A stretch of 64,000 nt of DNA from Mycobacterium colombiense (GCF_003284935.1 NZ_QMEV01000013.1:1-64000), one strand, 5' to 3'; numbered from the stretch's first letter, positions 39,216 to 49,205 are shown. Program-made: numbers and translations. The notes: a model not told the origin generated them from the letters alone.

Positions 39216-39911
39216 ATGACCATCGAACTGCGCAACGTGGTGCGCGAGTACCGGGTCGGCGGTCACACGGTGCGGGCACTCGACGAGGTCAGCCTGCGGC
39301 TCGCGGACGGGCAGTTCGTGTCGATCGTCGGACCCTCGGGCGCCGGGAAAAGCACGCTGCTGCATCTGCTCGGGGCGCTGGATTCCCCCGATTCCGGGTC
39401 GATCACGTTCGACGGCGAAGAGATCGGGCGACTCGGCGACGAGCAACAGTCGCGGTTCCGCCACCACCGGGTGGGCTTCATCTTTCAGTTCTTCAACCTG
39501 CTGCCGACGCTGTCGGCGTGGGAGAACGTGGCCATTCCCAAACTGCTCGACGGTGTCCGGCTCGGCAGCGCCAAGCCGGAGGCGATCCGGTTGCTCGAGC
39601 GCGTCGGGCTCGGCGACCGGACCCGGCACCGGCCCGCCGAGCTGTCCGGCGGCCAGATGCAGCGGGTCGCGGTGGCGCGCGCGTTGATGATGAATCCCCC
39701 GCTGATTCTCGCCGACGAGCCGACGGGCAACCTGGACTCGGCGACGGGAGCGTCCATTTTGGCGCTGCTGGCCGAGGTGGCGCACGAGGACGCTCGCGAC
39801 CGGCTGGTGGTGATGGTGACCCACAACGCCGACGCGGCCGCGGCCACCGACCGGGTGATCACCCTGCAGGACGGCCGGGTCGGTTCGGACGTGATGGCGG
39901 TCGCCGGGTGA
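39216..39911 (+). CDS. ABC transporter ATP-binding protein (MacB/LolD type)
   Basis: 231 aa ATPase. Walker A GPSGAGKST, Q loop in FIFQFFNLLPTLS, signature LSGGQMQR and Walker B LILADEPTGNLD are intact. Start ATG at 39216. The last 4 bases overlap the permease gene. Divergent from the ThDP cluster with 125 bases between them. The group works with FtsX-like permeases to move lipids, peptides or small molecules outward. Confidence 0.93.
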   Translation: MTIELRNVVREYRVGGHTVRALDEVSLRLADGQFVSIVGPSGAGKSTLLHLLGALDSPDSGSITFDGEEIGRLGDEQQSRFRHHRVGFIFQFFNLLPTLSAWENVAIPKLLDGVRLGSAKPEAIRLLERVGLGDRTRHRPAELSGGQMQRVAVARALMMNPPLILADEPTGNLDSATGASILALLAEVAHEDARDRLVVMVTHNADAAAATDRVITLQDGRVGSDVMAVAG

Positions 39912-42424
39912 AACCCGGAGCGCAGGACCACTTTAAGATCACCGCCACGGCGAGCAGGCTGTGGGTATTCAGCCTGCGCGAGCTCACCGTGCACAGGCGC
40001 CGCACGGTCGCATCGATCGCCGTAATGGCCGTGTCTGCAATGTATTTGGTGGCGGTATTCGGCATCTTCGGGTCGATCACCGGGTCGGTCAGCCGGCTGT
40101 CCGACGGGATCGCGGGCGTCGCGGCGCTCGAGGTGTCCGGCATTACCGACGCCGGATTCCCCGACAAGATCGCAGCCGAGGTGGCCGCCGTCCCGGGCGT
40201 GGCCACCGCGGCGCCGATGATTCGGACGTCGGCAACCACGCCGTCGGGGACCGTGCTGCTGCTGGGCGCGGATGCAAGGACCGCCGCCCTGGGCGGCGCG
40301 CTCAAGGACGCGGTCTCCCGGCCCGTGCAGGCGCTGTCCTCGACGCCGTCCGGCGTTCAGGTCGGGCCCGGCGTCGGCTATGCGAAAGGTCAGGAATTCC
40401 AACTGGGTTCGGCGTCGGTCACGGTCACCGACGTGCTCGCGGGCAAGCAGTACGCGAACCTCAACGGCGGGCACTACGTGCTGGCCCCACTTGCCTTGGC
40501 GCAGAACGCCACCGGCCGCACCGGTCAACTCGACTCGATACTGATCACCACCACCCCCGGCGCCGACCTCGGAGCCGTTCGCGCCGCGGTCACCGGCGCG
40601 GTGAACGGTCGCGCAATCGTGGCGGCCCCCAGCTTCCGGGCGGCCCGGGCCGGTGACGGGGTCAGGCTGATGAACTACATGGCCCTGCTGGGCGCCGCGG
40701 TCGCGTTGGTGGTCGGCGCGTTTTTGATCTACACCACGATGACGATGGCGATCACCCAGCGACGGCCCGTCATCTCGATGCTGCGGGCCATCGGCGGCCG
40801 GCGCGTCGCCATTGTCGGCGACATGCTCGCCGAGGCCGCGATTCTCGGGCTGATCGGCGGGGCCATCGGGTCCGCGATGGGAATCATGGCGGGCCGCATA
40901 GCGATTCGCCGACTGCCCCCCGCGATGACCCAAGGGCTCGAAGCCCGCGTCGAATACTGGTTGCCCGGTTATGCGCTGCCGCTGGCGCTGGCCGTGACCG
41001 TGCTCACCAGCGTGGCGGCCTCGACGATGGCGGCCCGTCAGGTGTACAAGGTTTCGCCCATCGAGGCGCTGGCGCCGGTCGGGGCTTCGGCGGCCGACGT
41101 CGTGCCCCGGTGGTTGCGCATCGGCTGTGGGGTCGGTGCCGTTGCGGTGATCGCGGCGGCGACGGTGCTCGTCACCGGTCAGCGCGGCAGCTACGCCGTC
41201 GTCGCGATGACCGCCTTGTTGGGCGCGCAGATCGCCCTGGGATTCGCGCTCACCAGGCCCATCGTCAACGCGGCGGCGGCGACGGCGCGCACGTTCGGAT
41301 CGTTCGGGGCACTCGCGGCGGCGACGATTCAGCGGGCGCCGCGGCGCGTGTGGGCGACGGTGATGACCGTGCTCATCGGGGTGCTCACCACCGTCGTGAT
41401 CACCGGTACGAACGCCGACATGATCCGATCCGCCCGGGCCATCTTCTCGCCGGTCGCCGACACCGACGTCTGGGTGAGCGCCGACCCCCCGGACAGTTAC
41501 CCCACCGACGCGCTGCCACAAGGCCTTTCGGGCAAGATCACCGCCCTCCCGGGCGTGGCACGAGTGACCGAGGGCGCGTTCGGTTTCGCCGTCGTCGGCG
41601 GTACCCGGGTGCTGCTCGACGGGTTCTCCACCGGCAGTCACGATGCGCTGTTCCGCGCGCTCGATGAACGAGTGCGTTCCGAGGTGCTCGGTGGCCGGGG
41701 CGTGGTGCTCACGCAGAATCTGGGCGCGATCCTGCACGCCCGGGCCGGTGACCAGTTGCGGCTGCAGACGCCGCACGGCCCACGGGAGACGACCGTGCTG
41801 GCCCTGGTGCCGTTCTTCTCGACGGTCATCGGCACGGTCGGGATCGACCTGGATCACCTGCGGGCGTGGTTCGATCGCCCGGCGGCAACGACGCTGCAGG
41901 TCGACGCGGCGCCCGGCGTGAGCCGGCAGCGCTTGCTGGCCGGCGTTCGCGCGGCGGTGCCGGCGCCGGACCACGTGTACGACGGTGCCGCGGCGTTGGC
42001 GGGGCTGCAGGCCCCGCTGCACCAGAGCATGTTCATCGCCAACGCGGTGTGGATCATCGTCGTGGCGGTGGCCGCGGTCGCCCTGCTCAACACGTTGACC
42101 CTGTCGGTGATCGAACGCCGCCGCGAAATCGGCGTGCTGCGGGCGATGGGCTCGAGCCGGCGGTTCACCCTGCGGATGGTGCTGGCCGAGGCGGCCGGAA
42201 TCGGCGTGGTGGGCGGCGTTTTGGGGCTTGCGCTCGGATTGACCGACCAGTGGCTGTTCAGCCGCATCAGCGGGGACATCATGAATTTCGCCGTCGACTT
42301 TCGGCTGAGCCCGCTCGCGCTCGCCTTCACCCTCGGGGCGTTGACGATCAGCCTGCTCGGCTCGGTGCCGCCGGCGCGCCGCGCGGCGCGCCTGTCCATC
42401 ATCGAGGCGGTCACCGTCGAGTGA
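39908..42424 (+). CDS. ABC transporter permease with two FtsX domains
   Basis: 838 aa. An N-terminal helix (SIAVMAVSAMYLVAVFGIFG) and a large outside domain are followed by three helices (about residues 255-365), a middle group of helices, a second outside domain and a final FtsX block of three helices (NAVWIIVVAVAAVALLNTLT; LGALTISLLGSVPPARRA). Starts at a GTG that overlaps the ATPase stop (GTGA). The last 14 bases overlap the convergent methyltransferase gene. Substrate unknown; the nearby biosynthetic cluster is one candidate source. Confidence 0.92.
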   Translation: MKPGAQDHFKITATASRLWVFSLRELTVHRRRTVASIAVMAVSAMYLVAVFGIFGSITGSVSRLSDGIAGVAALEVSGITDAGFPDKIAAEVAAVPGVATAAPMIRTSATTPSGTVLLLGADARTAALGGALKDAVSRPVQALSSTPSGVQVGPGVGYAKGQEFQLGSASVTVTDVLAGKQYANLNGGHYVLAPLALAQNATGRTGQLDSILITTTPGADLGAVRAAVTGAVNGRAIVAAPSFRAARAGDGVRLMNYMALLGAAVALVVGAFLIYTTMTMAITQRRPVISMLRAIGGRRVAIVGDMLAEAAILGLIGGAIGSAMGIMAGRIAIRRLPPAMTQGLEARVEYWLPGYALPLALAVTVLTSVAASTMAARQVYKVSPIEALAPVGASAADVVPRWLRIGCGVGAVAVIAAATVLVTGQRGSYAVVAMTALLGAQIALGFALTRPIVNAAAATARTFGSFGALAAATIQRAPRRVWATVMTVLIGVLTTVVITGTNADMIRSARAIFSPVADTDVWVSADPPDSYPTDALPQGLSGKITALPGVARVTEGAFGFAVVGGTRVLLDGFSTGSHDALFRALDERVRSEVLGGRGVVLTQNLGAILHARAGDQLRLQTPHGPRETTVLALVPFFSTVIGTVGIDLDHLRAWFDRPAATTLQVDAAPGVSRQRLLAGVRAAVPAPDHVYDGAAALAGLQAPLHQSMFIANAVWIIVVAVAAVALLNTLTLSVIERRREIGVLRAMGSSRRFTLRMVLAEAAGIGVVGGVLGLALGLTDQWLFSRISGDIMNFAVDFRLSPLALAFTLGALTISLLGSVPPARRAARLSIIEAVTVE

Positions 42425-43037
42425 GGACGGCGAATCCCTGCAGATGGGGTTTGCACGGGAAGGGCACCGGCGTTCGCGGAATGCTGCGCAGCGCGGTGGT
42501 GTCGAACCCGGCCGCGGCAATCGCGTCGAGGGTTCGCCGGTTCGGCTCGCAGCCGCCGGCCAGCCACGACCAGGGCCTGGCGATCAGGTCTTGGAACCGG
42601 CCCGTCGCGCCGTCCCCGCGCACGTGCTCGAGGACCACCAGCCTGCCCCCGGGGACCAGGACCCGCCGGATCTCGCGGAGGGTGGCCGCCACATCGTCGA
42701 CCGAGCACAACACCAGCCCGATGTGTACGGAATCGAAAGAGTTGTCCGGGAAGGGAATTGACTCACCCACCCCCTCTACGATGTCGACAGCGACGCCACA
42801 GCGTTCGGCGAGCCGGCGTGCCATCCGCCGAAACGGCGCGCCGGGTTCCACGGCGGCGACCGACGTCACCGCCGCGGGCAGAAACCTCAGGTCGTTTCCC
42901 GGCCCCAGGCCGAGCATCAACAGCCGACCGGTCGCGTTGCTCAGGGCGGCCCGCCGATACCGGTGGTAGAACAACCGGTCGAAAACCGGCTGGCCGAATC
43001 GATAGACGTATGGGAACAGACATCGCCGAAGCGTCAT
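42411..43037 (-). CDS. Class I SAM-dependent methyltransferase
   Basis: 208 aa, Methyltransf_11/UbiE-like. SAM motif MLGLGPGNDLRFL, acidic strand VAAVEPG, motif DSVHIGLVLCSV and post-motif VLVPGGRLVVLEHV. Its ATG overlaps the stop of the DUF4389 gene. Last gene of the sigL-rslA-monooxygenase-DUF4389 series. It probably methylates a small-molecule or lipid product, substrate unknown. Confidence 0.87.
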   Translation of the reverse strand: MTLRRCLFPYVYRFGQPVFDRLFYHRYRRAALSNATGRLLMLGLGPGNDLRFLPAAVTSVAAVEPGAPFRRMARRLAERCGVAVDIVEGVGESIPFPDNSFDSVHIGLVLCSVDDVAATLREIRRVLVPGGRLVVLEHVRGDGATGRFQDLIARPWSWLAGGCEPNRRTLDAIAAAGFDTTALRSIPRTPVPFPCKPHLQGFAVLTRR

Positions 43038-43627
43038 CGGCCACCCAGATCCATTCGGAACGGCGGATATTCGTCGCGCATCAACGACACGTACACCGCC
43101 ACCCGATAGCGCCAGCGCACCATGCCCATCAGCAGATCGAAGATGCCCTGCGGGATCGTTCCGGTGCACAACAACGTCACCGCGCCGATGACGCAGAGCA
43201 CCTGTAGCGGCGCCTCCATCGACCAGCACAGCAGAACCTGAGGGATCGCCAGCAGCCACTTCACCAGCACCGCCCAGTTTTTCAGGCGTTCCGGATAGTC
43301 GACCGCAAGATCACCCGGGTAGTCGGGCCGGGGCGCGAGCGTGAACGGCGGGTACCTGTCGGTGCTGTTCATCGGGAACCGGTAGTTCATCACGCGCCAC
43401 GACCAGCGCAACACCCCGACGTTGAAGTCGAAGAGCGGCCGCGGATACCGCCCGGTGCACAGGATGACCACGCCCGCGGCGACGGTCGAGAACGGGTACA
43501 CCAGGTAGAGCAGAATCAGGATGGGGTAGTGCGGCAGGGCCAGCACGCACCACTTGAACGACCAGAGCCAGCGCGAGGGCGCATCGAAATCGCCCCGCAC
43601 CCTTACGGATTCGGCCTTTTCCGTCAC
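43034..43627 (-). CDS. DUF4389 family membrane protein
   Basis: 197 aa with two repeats of the DUF4389 pattern, each a pair of membrane helices followed by an amphipathic segment: WSFKWCVLALPHYPILIL with LCTGRYPRPLFDF, and WAVLVKWLLAIPQVLLCW with LCTGTIPQGIFDL. Function of the family is unknown. The start overlaps the monooxygenase stop (ATGA) and the stop overlaps the methyltransferase start, so three products are made together. Confidence 0.87.
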   Translation of the reverse strand: MTEKAESVRVRGDFDAPSRWLWSFKWCVLALPHYPILILLYLVYPFSTVAAGVVILCTGRYPRPLFDFNVGVLRWSWRVMNYRFPMNSTDRYPPFTLAPRPDYPGDLAVDYPERLKNWAVLVKWLLAIPQVLLCWSMEAPLQVLCVIGAVTLLCTGTIPQGIFDLLMGMVRWRYRVAVYVSLMRDEYPPFRMDLGGR

Positions 43628-44841
43628 GGGCTTGACGGGATCTTCGCCATTGCCCCCAAGTTTCGGCTGATGTGAGCGGACATCCGGCGATGACTCGTGC
43701 AGCGCAGAAACGTCGTCAGCGCCGAGGTCTGTAGCCGGTCCGAGATCAGTGCGGCCGGCCTGAGCACGCGCTCACCGTGCGACACCGGCAGCGACGCCGC
43801 CCACGACACGGCCATGACCCTGCGCCGCCGGGTCTTCTCGTAGCACCGCAGGGCGCGCGAAACATCGTCGCCGCGAAGATTTGTCGCACCTCGGAGGTCC
43901 GCCAGCGCGTTGCACAGCACCATGGTGTCGAGCAACGCCTGGTTGGTGCCCTGCGCCAGGGTGGGCGGCATCGTGTGCGCGGCGTCGCCGAGGAGCGTGA
44001 CCGGGCCCTGACCCGCGTGCGGGATCGGATGCCGGAAATGCGGGAAGGGCGAGCGGGCCAGATCGTCGTCGGTCAGGGTGGCGAGCACCCGATCGACCGA
44101 GTCGGACCATCCGGAGAAGTGCGACCGCATCATCTCGATCGGACGCTGCGGCCTGACGAAGTCGGACGACCAGGGCAGGTCGAACCACCACTGCACGTCG
44201 GAGCCGCCGGCCGGCCACAGGCCGAGGTTCCCGCGCCCGCCGATGATCATCAGTGCGGCATCGGAATCCGCGATCTCCGGCAGCGTGGCCAGCCCCTGCC
44301 AACTGCACCAGCCGGTGGGCGTTGCGCCTTGGGCGCCAACATGTTCGCGCACCAGCGAGTGCAGACCGTCGGCACCGATCAGCACGTCCCCCTCGGCGAC
44401 CGTGCCGTCGTCGAACTCGACGCTGACCCCGTCCACCGTCGTCGCCAACCCGATCGCGCGGGAGTCACACCGGATGCGCTCGACCGGAAACCCCTCGAGG
44501 AGCCGATCCAGCAGGACGCGACGCGGAACCATCCGGATGGGCGCACCCAGTCGCCGCACCATCGCGGTCACGTCGAGGGTGCCGACCCTGCGACCCGCGG
44601 GCGTCACCGCCCGCACGGTGGCCAGTGGCCGGCCGGCACCGTCCATGTCGACGCCCAGCTGACGCAGGACGGTCTCGCCGTGGGACCAGATCGTCACCGC
44701 ACCGCCGGCCGCGCGCACATCGGGCCGCTGCTCGAAGACGGTGACGTCATGTCCGTCGCGCAGCAAGCCCCGGGCGACGGAGATGCCGGCGACACCGGCG
44801 CCCACCACGAGCACCCGTAGCGAACGCGCGGCGCCGAACAC
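43624..44841 (-). CDS. FAD-dependent monooxygenase (aromatic hydroxylase group)
   Basis: 405 aa class A flavin monooxygenase. GxGxxG motif VVGAGVAGISVARGL at about residue 12, the DG motif in VLIGADGLHSLVR and the GD motif in LLGDAAHTMPPTLAQGTNQ. GTG start at 44841, eight bases after the rslA stop, so it is read with sigL-rslA. Such enzymes hydroxylate aromatic or polyketide-like compounds using NAD(P)H and oxygen. Together with a methyltransferase it suggests a tailoring pathway controlled by SigL. Confidence 0.88.
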   Translation of the reverse strand: MFGAARSLRVLVVGAGVAGISVARGLLRDGHDVTVFEQRPDVRAAGGAVTIWSHGETVLRQLGVDMDGAGRPLATVRAVTPAGRRVGTLDVTAMVRRLGAPIRMVPRRVLLDRLLEGFPVERIRCDSRAIGLATTVDGVSVEFDDGTVAEGDVLIGADGLHSLVREHVGAQGATPTGWCSWQGLATLPEIADSDAALMIIGGRGNLGLWPAGGSDVQWWFDLPWSSDFVRPQRPIEMMRSHFSGWSDSVDRVLATLTDDDLARSPFPHFRHPIPHAGQGPVTLLGDAAHTMPPTLAQGTNQALLDTMVLCNALADLRGATNLRGDDVSRALRCYEKTRRRRVMAVSWAASLPVSHGERVLRPAALISDRLQTSALTTFLRCTSHRRMSAHISRNLGAMAKIPSSP

Positions 44842-44849
44842 GCGATCCC

Positions 44850-45578
44850 CTATAGCGAGCGTTGCAGGAGCACTTGGCCGCTGTCGGCGGCAACCACCTG
44901 GACGGCGGCGATCTGGTCGACCGGGGTCGAGATGGCGCCCGCCGGTGACGCGGTATGGCCGGGCACGGCCACCCATGTCGCCAACCGCGTGTGGCTGCCG
45001 TCGCGACCCACCACGACCATGGCGAGCGTGTCGTGGTGCGCGTTGAGCGGTGCCAGGCACACGCAACGGAGGTTGATGGACGTCCCCCAGTGCTGGCTGC
45101 TGACCGCGACCGTCGACGTGAGCAGGGTGGTGCCCACCTGAGCCATCGGCTCCGACGAAGCGGTCACCTGCTGGGACGGAGTCGACGACCACCCCTCGAG
45201 ACCGACGAACACCCCGATGGCCAGCACCGCGGCCGCCGCCGCCGACGCCACCCAGGTCACCACCCGGGTGCGGCGCCGCCGCCAACGAACCGTCGCCAGC
45301 AGGGACGGCAGCAACTGTGGAGACATCTCCGGGGCCGGACCGGATTCGTCGATCGCGGCCACCTCGGCACGGTCAAGCTGTGACAGCAGGGCCGGCACGC
45401 CACTGAGATCGGCGACGGCCTCCCGGCAAGCCGGGCAGCGCGCCATATGCGTCTCGAATTCGCGGCGTTCCGCGGCCGACAACGATCCCAACACGTATGC
45501 GGCATCCCACATCGCGTAGCGGTCTTCGGGAGGGCCGACATCCTGCACCGGCGTCCTCATTTCATCCATCTCCGTCAC
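44850..45578 (-). CDS. rslA: Anti-sigma factor RslA
   Basis: 242 aa, against 250 in Rv0736. N-terminal zinc-associated anti-sigma domain with H44-x3-C48-x2-C51 (THMARCPACRE), one membrane helix (about residues 106-128) and an outside domain. In M. tuberculosis RslA holds SigL and releases it when its zinc/cysteine centre is oxidised. The GTG start is 21 bases after the sigL stop; internal ATGs at codons 4 and 7 are alternatives. Confidence 0.94.
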   Translation of the reverse strand: MTEMDEMRTPVQDVGPPEDRYAMWDAAYVLGSLSAAERREFETHMARCPACREAVADLSGVPALLSQLDRAEVAAIDESGPAPEMSPQLLPSLLATVRWRRRRTRVVTWVASAAAAAVLAIGVFVGLEGWSSTPSQQVTASSEPMAQVGTTLLTSTVAVSSQHWGTSINLRCVCLAPLNAHHDTLAMVVVGRDGSHTRLATWVAVPGHTASPAGAISTPVDQIAAVQVVAADSGQVLLQRSL

Positions 45579-45599
45579 CCCTCAAGCATTCGGAGCCCC

Positions 45600-46145
45600 T
45601 CATCGGGTAACTCCAAGTTCCTGCAGAGTGAGTCGCAACGCCCGCACGGCATAGTGTAGTCGCGACTTCACTGTTCCCTCGGCGATGCCGAGGTCCGCAG
45701 CGATCTGCGTGGTGGTCCATCCGCGGTAGTAGGACCGTTCGATCACTGCTCGGTGCTCGGCGGACAACTGGGCCATCCCGTCCGCTATCAGCAACCGGTC
45801 CAGCGCCGCATTGACCTCATCCGGCGTGGACTGTTCGGGCGCACCCGATACGTCTGTGGAACCGACGACGTTGCGAAACCGCGCGCTGCGCCGGTCGTCG
45901 ATGATCATGTTGCGGGCCACCGTGAACAACCAGGCCCGCGCCGAGCGCTCGGTGTCCCCGACGACCTCGGGGTGCTGCCATGCCCGCAGCAGCGTCTCCT
46001 GGACCACATCCTCGGACTGGCTCGCGTCCCCCGTCAGCCGCAGCGCATAACGCCACAGAACTGCGGCGTGTTCGTCATAGAGCGCCTTCATCAGGGCGGC
46101 CTCGGCAGCCCCGGAAGCGCGCCACGTGCCAGCCACACGAGCCAC
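45600..46145 (-). CDS. sigL: ECF sigma factor SigL
   Basis: 181 aa. Region 2 (LYDEHAAVLWRYALRLTGD, ARAWLFTVARNMIIDDRR) and region 4 (LSAEHRAVIERSYYRGWT, LGIAEGTVKSRLHYAVRAL) closely match M. tuberculosis SigL (177 aa). The frame extends further upstream, but the GTG at 46145 has a strong AGGAGGTGA before it and gives the family N-terminus, so it is chosen. A SigL-type promoter lies just upstream, indicating autoregulation. SigL is linked to redox and cell-envelope/polyketide genes in M. tuberculosis. Confidence 0.96.
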   Translation of the reverse strand: MARVAGTWRASGAAEAALMKALYDEHAAVLWRYALRLTGDASQSEDVVQETLLRAWQHPEVVGDTERSARAWLFTVARNMIIDDRRSARFRNVVGSTDVSGAPEQSTPDEVNAALDRLLIADGMAQLSAEHRAVIERSYYRGWTTTQIAADLGIAEGTVKSRLHYAVRALRLTLQELGVTR

Positions 46146-46164
46146 TCGATCACCTCCTGCCGGG

Positions 46165-46192
46165 GAAACGAGCGGAGCAGGGGCTCGGTTCA
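46165..46192 (-). promoter_or_regulatory. SigL-type autoregulatory promoter
   Basis: On the minus strand TGAACC (46187-46192) and CGTTTC (46165-46170) are 16 bases apart, matching the known SigL promoter pattern TGAACC-N16/17-CGT. It lies 20 bases upstream of the sigL GTG, leaving a short leader that includes the AGGAGG site. Confidence 0.7.
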
Positions 46193-46244
46193 ATGGCCCC
46201 GACCCGCCACGCCCGGCTTCGCCGCGCTGGCGATCGCGGCTAGT

Positions 46245-47045
46245 TCATGCGAGGGTCAGGATGCGCGGCCCCGCGTCGGTCACCGCGACGGTGTGTTCCC
46301 AGTGTGCCGCGCGCGACCCGTCGGTGGTGGTAACCGTCCACTGGTCGTCGAGCACCACCGTCTTGCCGGTCCCCAGCGTCAGCATCGGTTCGATGGCCAG
46401 CACCGACCCGGCCGCCAGCACCGGGCCCCGGCCGGGCGAACCCTCGTTGGGCAGAAACGGGTCCATGTGCATCTGCCGGCCGATCCCATGGCCGCCGTAG
46501 CCCTCGACGATCCCGAAGGCGCGCGAATACCGGGCCTCGGCGTCGCGCGTGCCCATCTCGATGGCGTGCGAGACGTCGGTCAGCCGGTTACCGGGGACCA
46601 TCGCCGCGATCCCGGCCTCCAGCGATTCCCTGGTCGCCTGAGACAGCGCTTCGTCGGCGGCGTCCAGCGTCCCGACGCCGAAGGTGATCGCGGCGTCCCC
46701 GTGCCAGCCGTCGAGCACCGCGCCGCAGTCGATGGACACCAGGTCACCGGACGCCAGGATCTCGGCGGCCGACGGTATGCCGTGGACGACCCGCTCGTTG
46801 ACCGAGGAGCAGATCGACGCGGGATAGCCGTGATAACCCAGGAACGACGGCACTGCGCCGGCGTCCCTGATCACCGATTCGGCGATCTCGTCCAGGCTCA
46901 GCGTGGAGACCCCGGCAACCGCTGCCGCCCGCACCGCCTGCAGCGCCGCCGCGACCACCGCGCCGGCCGCGGCCATGGCGTCGAGCTCACCGGCGCTGCG
47001 CTGCGGCACCACCTTGCGGCTGCGCAGCCGCGCCAGCGGGTTCAT
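46245..47045 (-). CDS. map: Methionine aminopeptidase, type I
   Basis: Removes the initiator methionine from new proteins. 266 aa. The five metal ligands are visible: D in SIDCGAV, D in GDAAITF, H in YGGHGIGR, E in AIEPML and E in WEHTVAV. Two bases after adk. In M. tuberculosis this is mapA (Rv0734), directly before sigL as here. The sigL start is about 100 bases further on with its own promoter. Confidence 0.96.
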   Translation of the reverse strand: MNPLARLRSRKVVPQRSAGELDAMAAAGAVVAAALQAVRAAAVAGVSTLSLDEIAESVIRDAGAVPSFLGYHGYPASICSSVNERVVHGIPSAAEILASGDLVSIDCGAVLDGWHGDAAITFGVGTLDAADEALSQATRESLEAGIAAMVPGNRLTDVSHAIEMGTRDAEARYSRAFGIVEGYGGHGIGRQMHMDPFLPNEGSPGRGPVLAAGSVLAIEPMLTLGTGKTVVLDDQWTVTTTDGSRAAHWEHTVAVTDAGPRILTLA

Positions 47046-47047
47046 CC

Positions 47048-47593
47048 CTACTTGCCCAGCGCCTGCAGCGCGCGGGCGAACACTTCGTCCTGGGTGCCGA
47101 CGGCGTCGACCGTCTTGAGCTCGTCGCTGTAGTACTCCAGCAGCGGTGCGGTCTCGTCGCGGTAGACCTTCATCCGGTTCAGGATGATGTCGTCGGTGTC
47201 GTCGGCCCGGCCACGCGCCTTGAGCCGTTCCAGCAACTCCTCCTGCGAGACCCGGAATTCCAGCACCGCGTCGATGTCGGTGCCCCGCCGCCCCAGCATG
47301 TCGTGCAGCGCTTTGGCCTGCTCGGTCGACCGCGGGAAGCCGTCCAGGATGAACCCTTTGGCCGCGTCGGGATCGCTCAGGCGGTCGTCGACGAGCTGGT
47401 TGGTCAACTCGGAGGGCACCAGGTCACCGGCGTCCAGGTAGCGCTTGGCCTCCAGGCCCAGTTTGGTTCCGTTCTCGATGTTGCTGCGGAACAGCTCACC
47501 GGTGGAGATGTGCGGGATTCCCAGCTTTTCGGAGAGCTTCTGGGCCTGCGTTCCCTTGCCCGCCCCCGGCGGTCCGAGCAAAACCACTCTCAC
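47048..47593 (-). CDS. adk: Adenylate kinase
   Basis: Interconverts ATP + AMP and 2 ADP. 181 aa, the short form without a zinc-finger lid, as in M. tuberculosis. P-loop [16 protein letters not shown]-site [10 protein letters not shown] and the short lid region [13 protein letters not shown] start overlapping the secY stop (GTGA), the classic secY-adk-map order. Confidence 0.97.
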   Translation of the reverse strand: MRVVLLGPPGAGKGTQAQKLSEKLGIPHISTGELFRSNIENGTKLGLEAKRYLDAGDLVPSELTNQLVDDRLSDPDAAKGFILDGFPRSTEQAKALHDMLGRRGTDIDAVLEFRVSQEELLERLKARGRADDTDDIILNRMKVYRDETAPLLEYYSDELKTVDAVGTQDEVFARALQALGK

Positions 47594-48915
47594 TTGAGGA
47601 ACCCTTCATAGTTGCGCTGCATGAGCTGACTCTCGATCTGCTTGACCGTATCCAAGCCCACGCCGATCATGATCAACACCGCGGTACCGCCGAACGGCAG
47701 ATTCTGAACCGCTCCGCCGTTGCCGATCTGCAAGAACAAGTTGGGCAACACCGAGATTGCGCCGAGGTAGATCGAACCCGGCAGGGTGATGCGGCTCAGC
47801 ACGAAACGCAGGTAATCGGCGGTCGGCTTGCCCGGCCGGATGCCGGGGATGAACCCGCCGAACTTCTTCATCTCGTCGGCACGCTCGTCGGGATTGAAGG
47901 TGATCGACACGTAGAAGTACGTGAAGAAGATGATGAGGCCGAAGTAGATGCCGATGTACACCGGGTCGCTGGGGTCGGACAGGTAGCTGCCGACGAACTT
48001 GTCCCACCAGCTGTTGCCCACACCGCCGCTGCCGCTGCGGATCAGCTGGGTGATCAGGTGCGGGATGTAGATCAGCGAGGACGCGAAGATCACCGGGATA
48101 ACGCCGGCCTGGTTGACCTTGAGCGGCAGATATGTCGAGGTTCCGCCGTACATGCGCCGGCCGACCATGCGCTTGGCGTACTGGACCGGGATCCGGCGCT
48201 GCCCCTGCTCGACGAACACGACGCCGACGATGATGACCAGCGCAGCGACCAGGACGGCGGCGAAGATCATCCCGCCGCGGCTGTCCAGGATCGTCTTGCC
48301 CTCGGCGGGGATACGTGCCGCGATGCCGACGAAGATCAGCAGCGACATGCCGTTGCCGATGCCGCGCTCGGTGATCAGCTCACCCATCCACATGACCAGC
48401 GCCGCGCCGCTGGTCATCACGAGCACGATCACGACCAGCGTGAAGATGCTCTGGTCGGCGATGATGTCCAGCGAGCAGCCCTGCAGCAGCCCGCCGTTGG
48501 CGGCCAGGGCCACGATGCTGGTGGCCTGCAGGATGGCCAGCGCAATGGCCAGGTAACGCGTGTACTGCGTCATCTTGGCCTGGCCGGATTGGCCTTCCTT
48601 GCGCAGTTCCTCGAACCGCGGGATGACCACCGTGAGCAGCTGCACGATGATGCTGGCCGTGATGTAGGGCATCACCCCCACCGCGAACACGGTGAGTTTG
48701 AGCAGCGCACCACCGGAGAACAGGTTGATCAGCGAGTAGATCTGTCCGGCCGCGCCACCGCTGGCCTCTTTGATGCACTGCTGGACGTTCGGATAGTTGA
48801 CGCCAGGGGACGGTAATGCGGCGCCGACCCGATACAAGACGACGATGCCAAGCGTGAAGAGGATCTTCCGTCTCAGGTCGACTGTCCGCAGCGATGAGAT
48901 GAAAGCGGAAAGCAA
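47590..48915 (-). CDS. secY: Preprotein translocase subunit SecY
   Basis: Ten-helix channel of the Sec translocon, 441 aa, nearly identical in layout to the mycobacterial protein ([20 protein letters not shown]; the plug region near [17 protein letters not shown]). TTG start at 48915 supported by AGGAGGAAGAG directly upstream. Separated from the ribosomal spc genes by about 12 kb, as in other mycobacteria. The 290-base gap to the divergent methyltransferase holds its promoter; no clear -35/-10 pair was picked. Confidence 0.97.
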   Translation of the reverse strand: MLSAFISSLRTVDLRRKILFTLGIVVLYRVGAALPSPGVNYPNVQQCIKEASGGAAGQIYSLINLFSGGALLKLTVFAVGVMPYITASIIVQLLTVVIPRFEELRKEGQSGQAKMTQYTRYLAIALAILQATSIVALAANGGLLQGCSLDIIADQSIFTLVVIVLVMTSGAALVMWMGELITERGIGNGMSLLIFVGIAARIPAEGKTILDSRGGMIFAAVLVAALVIIVGVVFVEQGQRRIPVQYAKRMVGRRMYGGTSTYLPLKVNQAGVIPVIFASSLIYIPHLITQLIRSGSGGVGNSWWDKFVGSYLSDPSDPVYIGIYFGLIIFFTYFYVSITFNPDERADEMKKFGGFIPGIRPGKPTADYLRFVLSRITLPGSIYLGAISVLPNLFLQIGNGGAVQNLPFGGTAVLIMIGVGLDTVKQIESQLMQRNYEGFLK

Positions 48916-49205
48916 CTCTTCCTCCTGCGCAGCCGGGGGTTTCCTGCATCACGCGCCCAACACCCGCAGGCCAGGACGTACGGCCGACTAATCTACAGCG
49001 CGTCAAACCGTGTACGAGACTAACAGCTGGTACGGGCAGGTCTGGTCAGGGCCTTTACTGCGCCCCCCTGAACGACCGCTCGCGACGCGGTTAACCGGGC
49101 GTTTGCGCCGCCGCCGCCACGCGGGAGAAAAACACAGGAAGCCGTAAGCCGTGAGGCGTAGAGTTCCCCTGACTCGTTGCATTTGCTAAATAACTTGGGA
49201 GCAGC

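Noticed and set aside
39485-42520. A 1011-residue open frame on the minus strand
   Set aside because: It is antisense to the ABC permease, with histidine/arginine/glutamine-rich translation typical of shadow frames in G+C-rich DNA.
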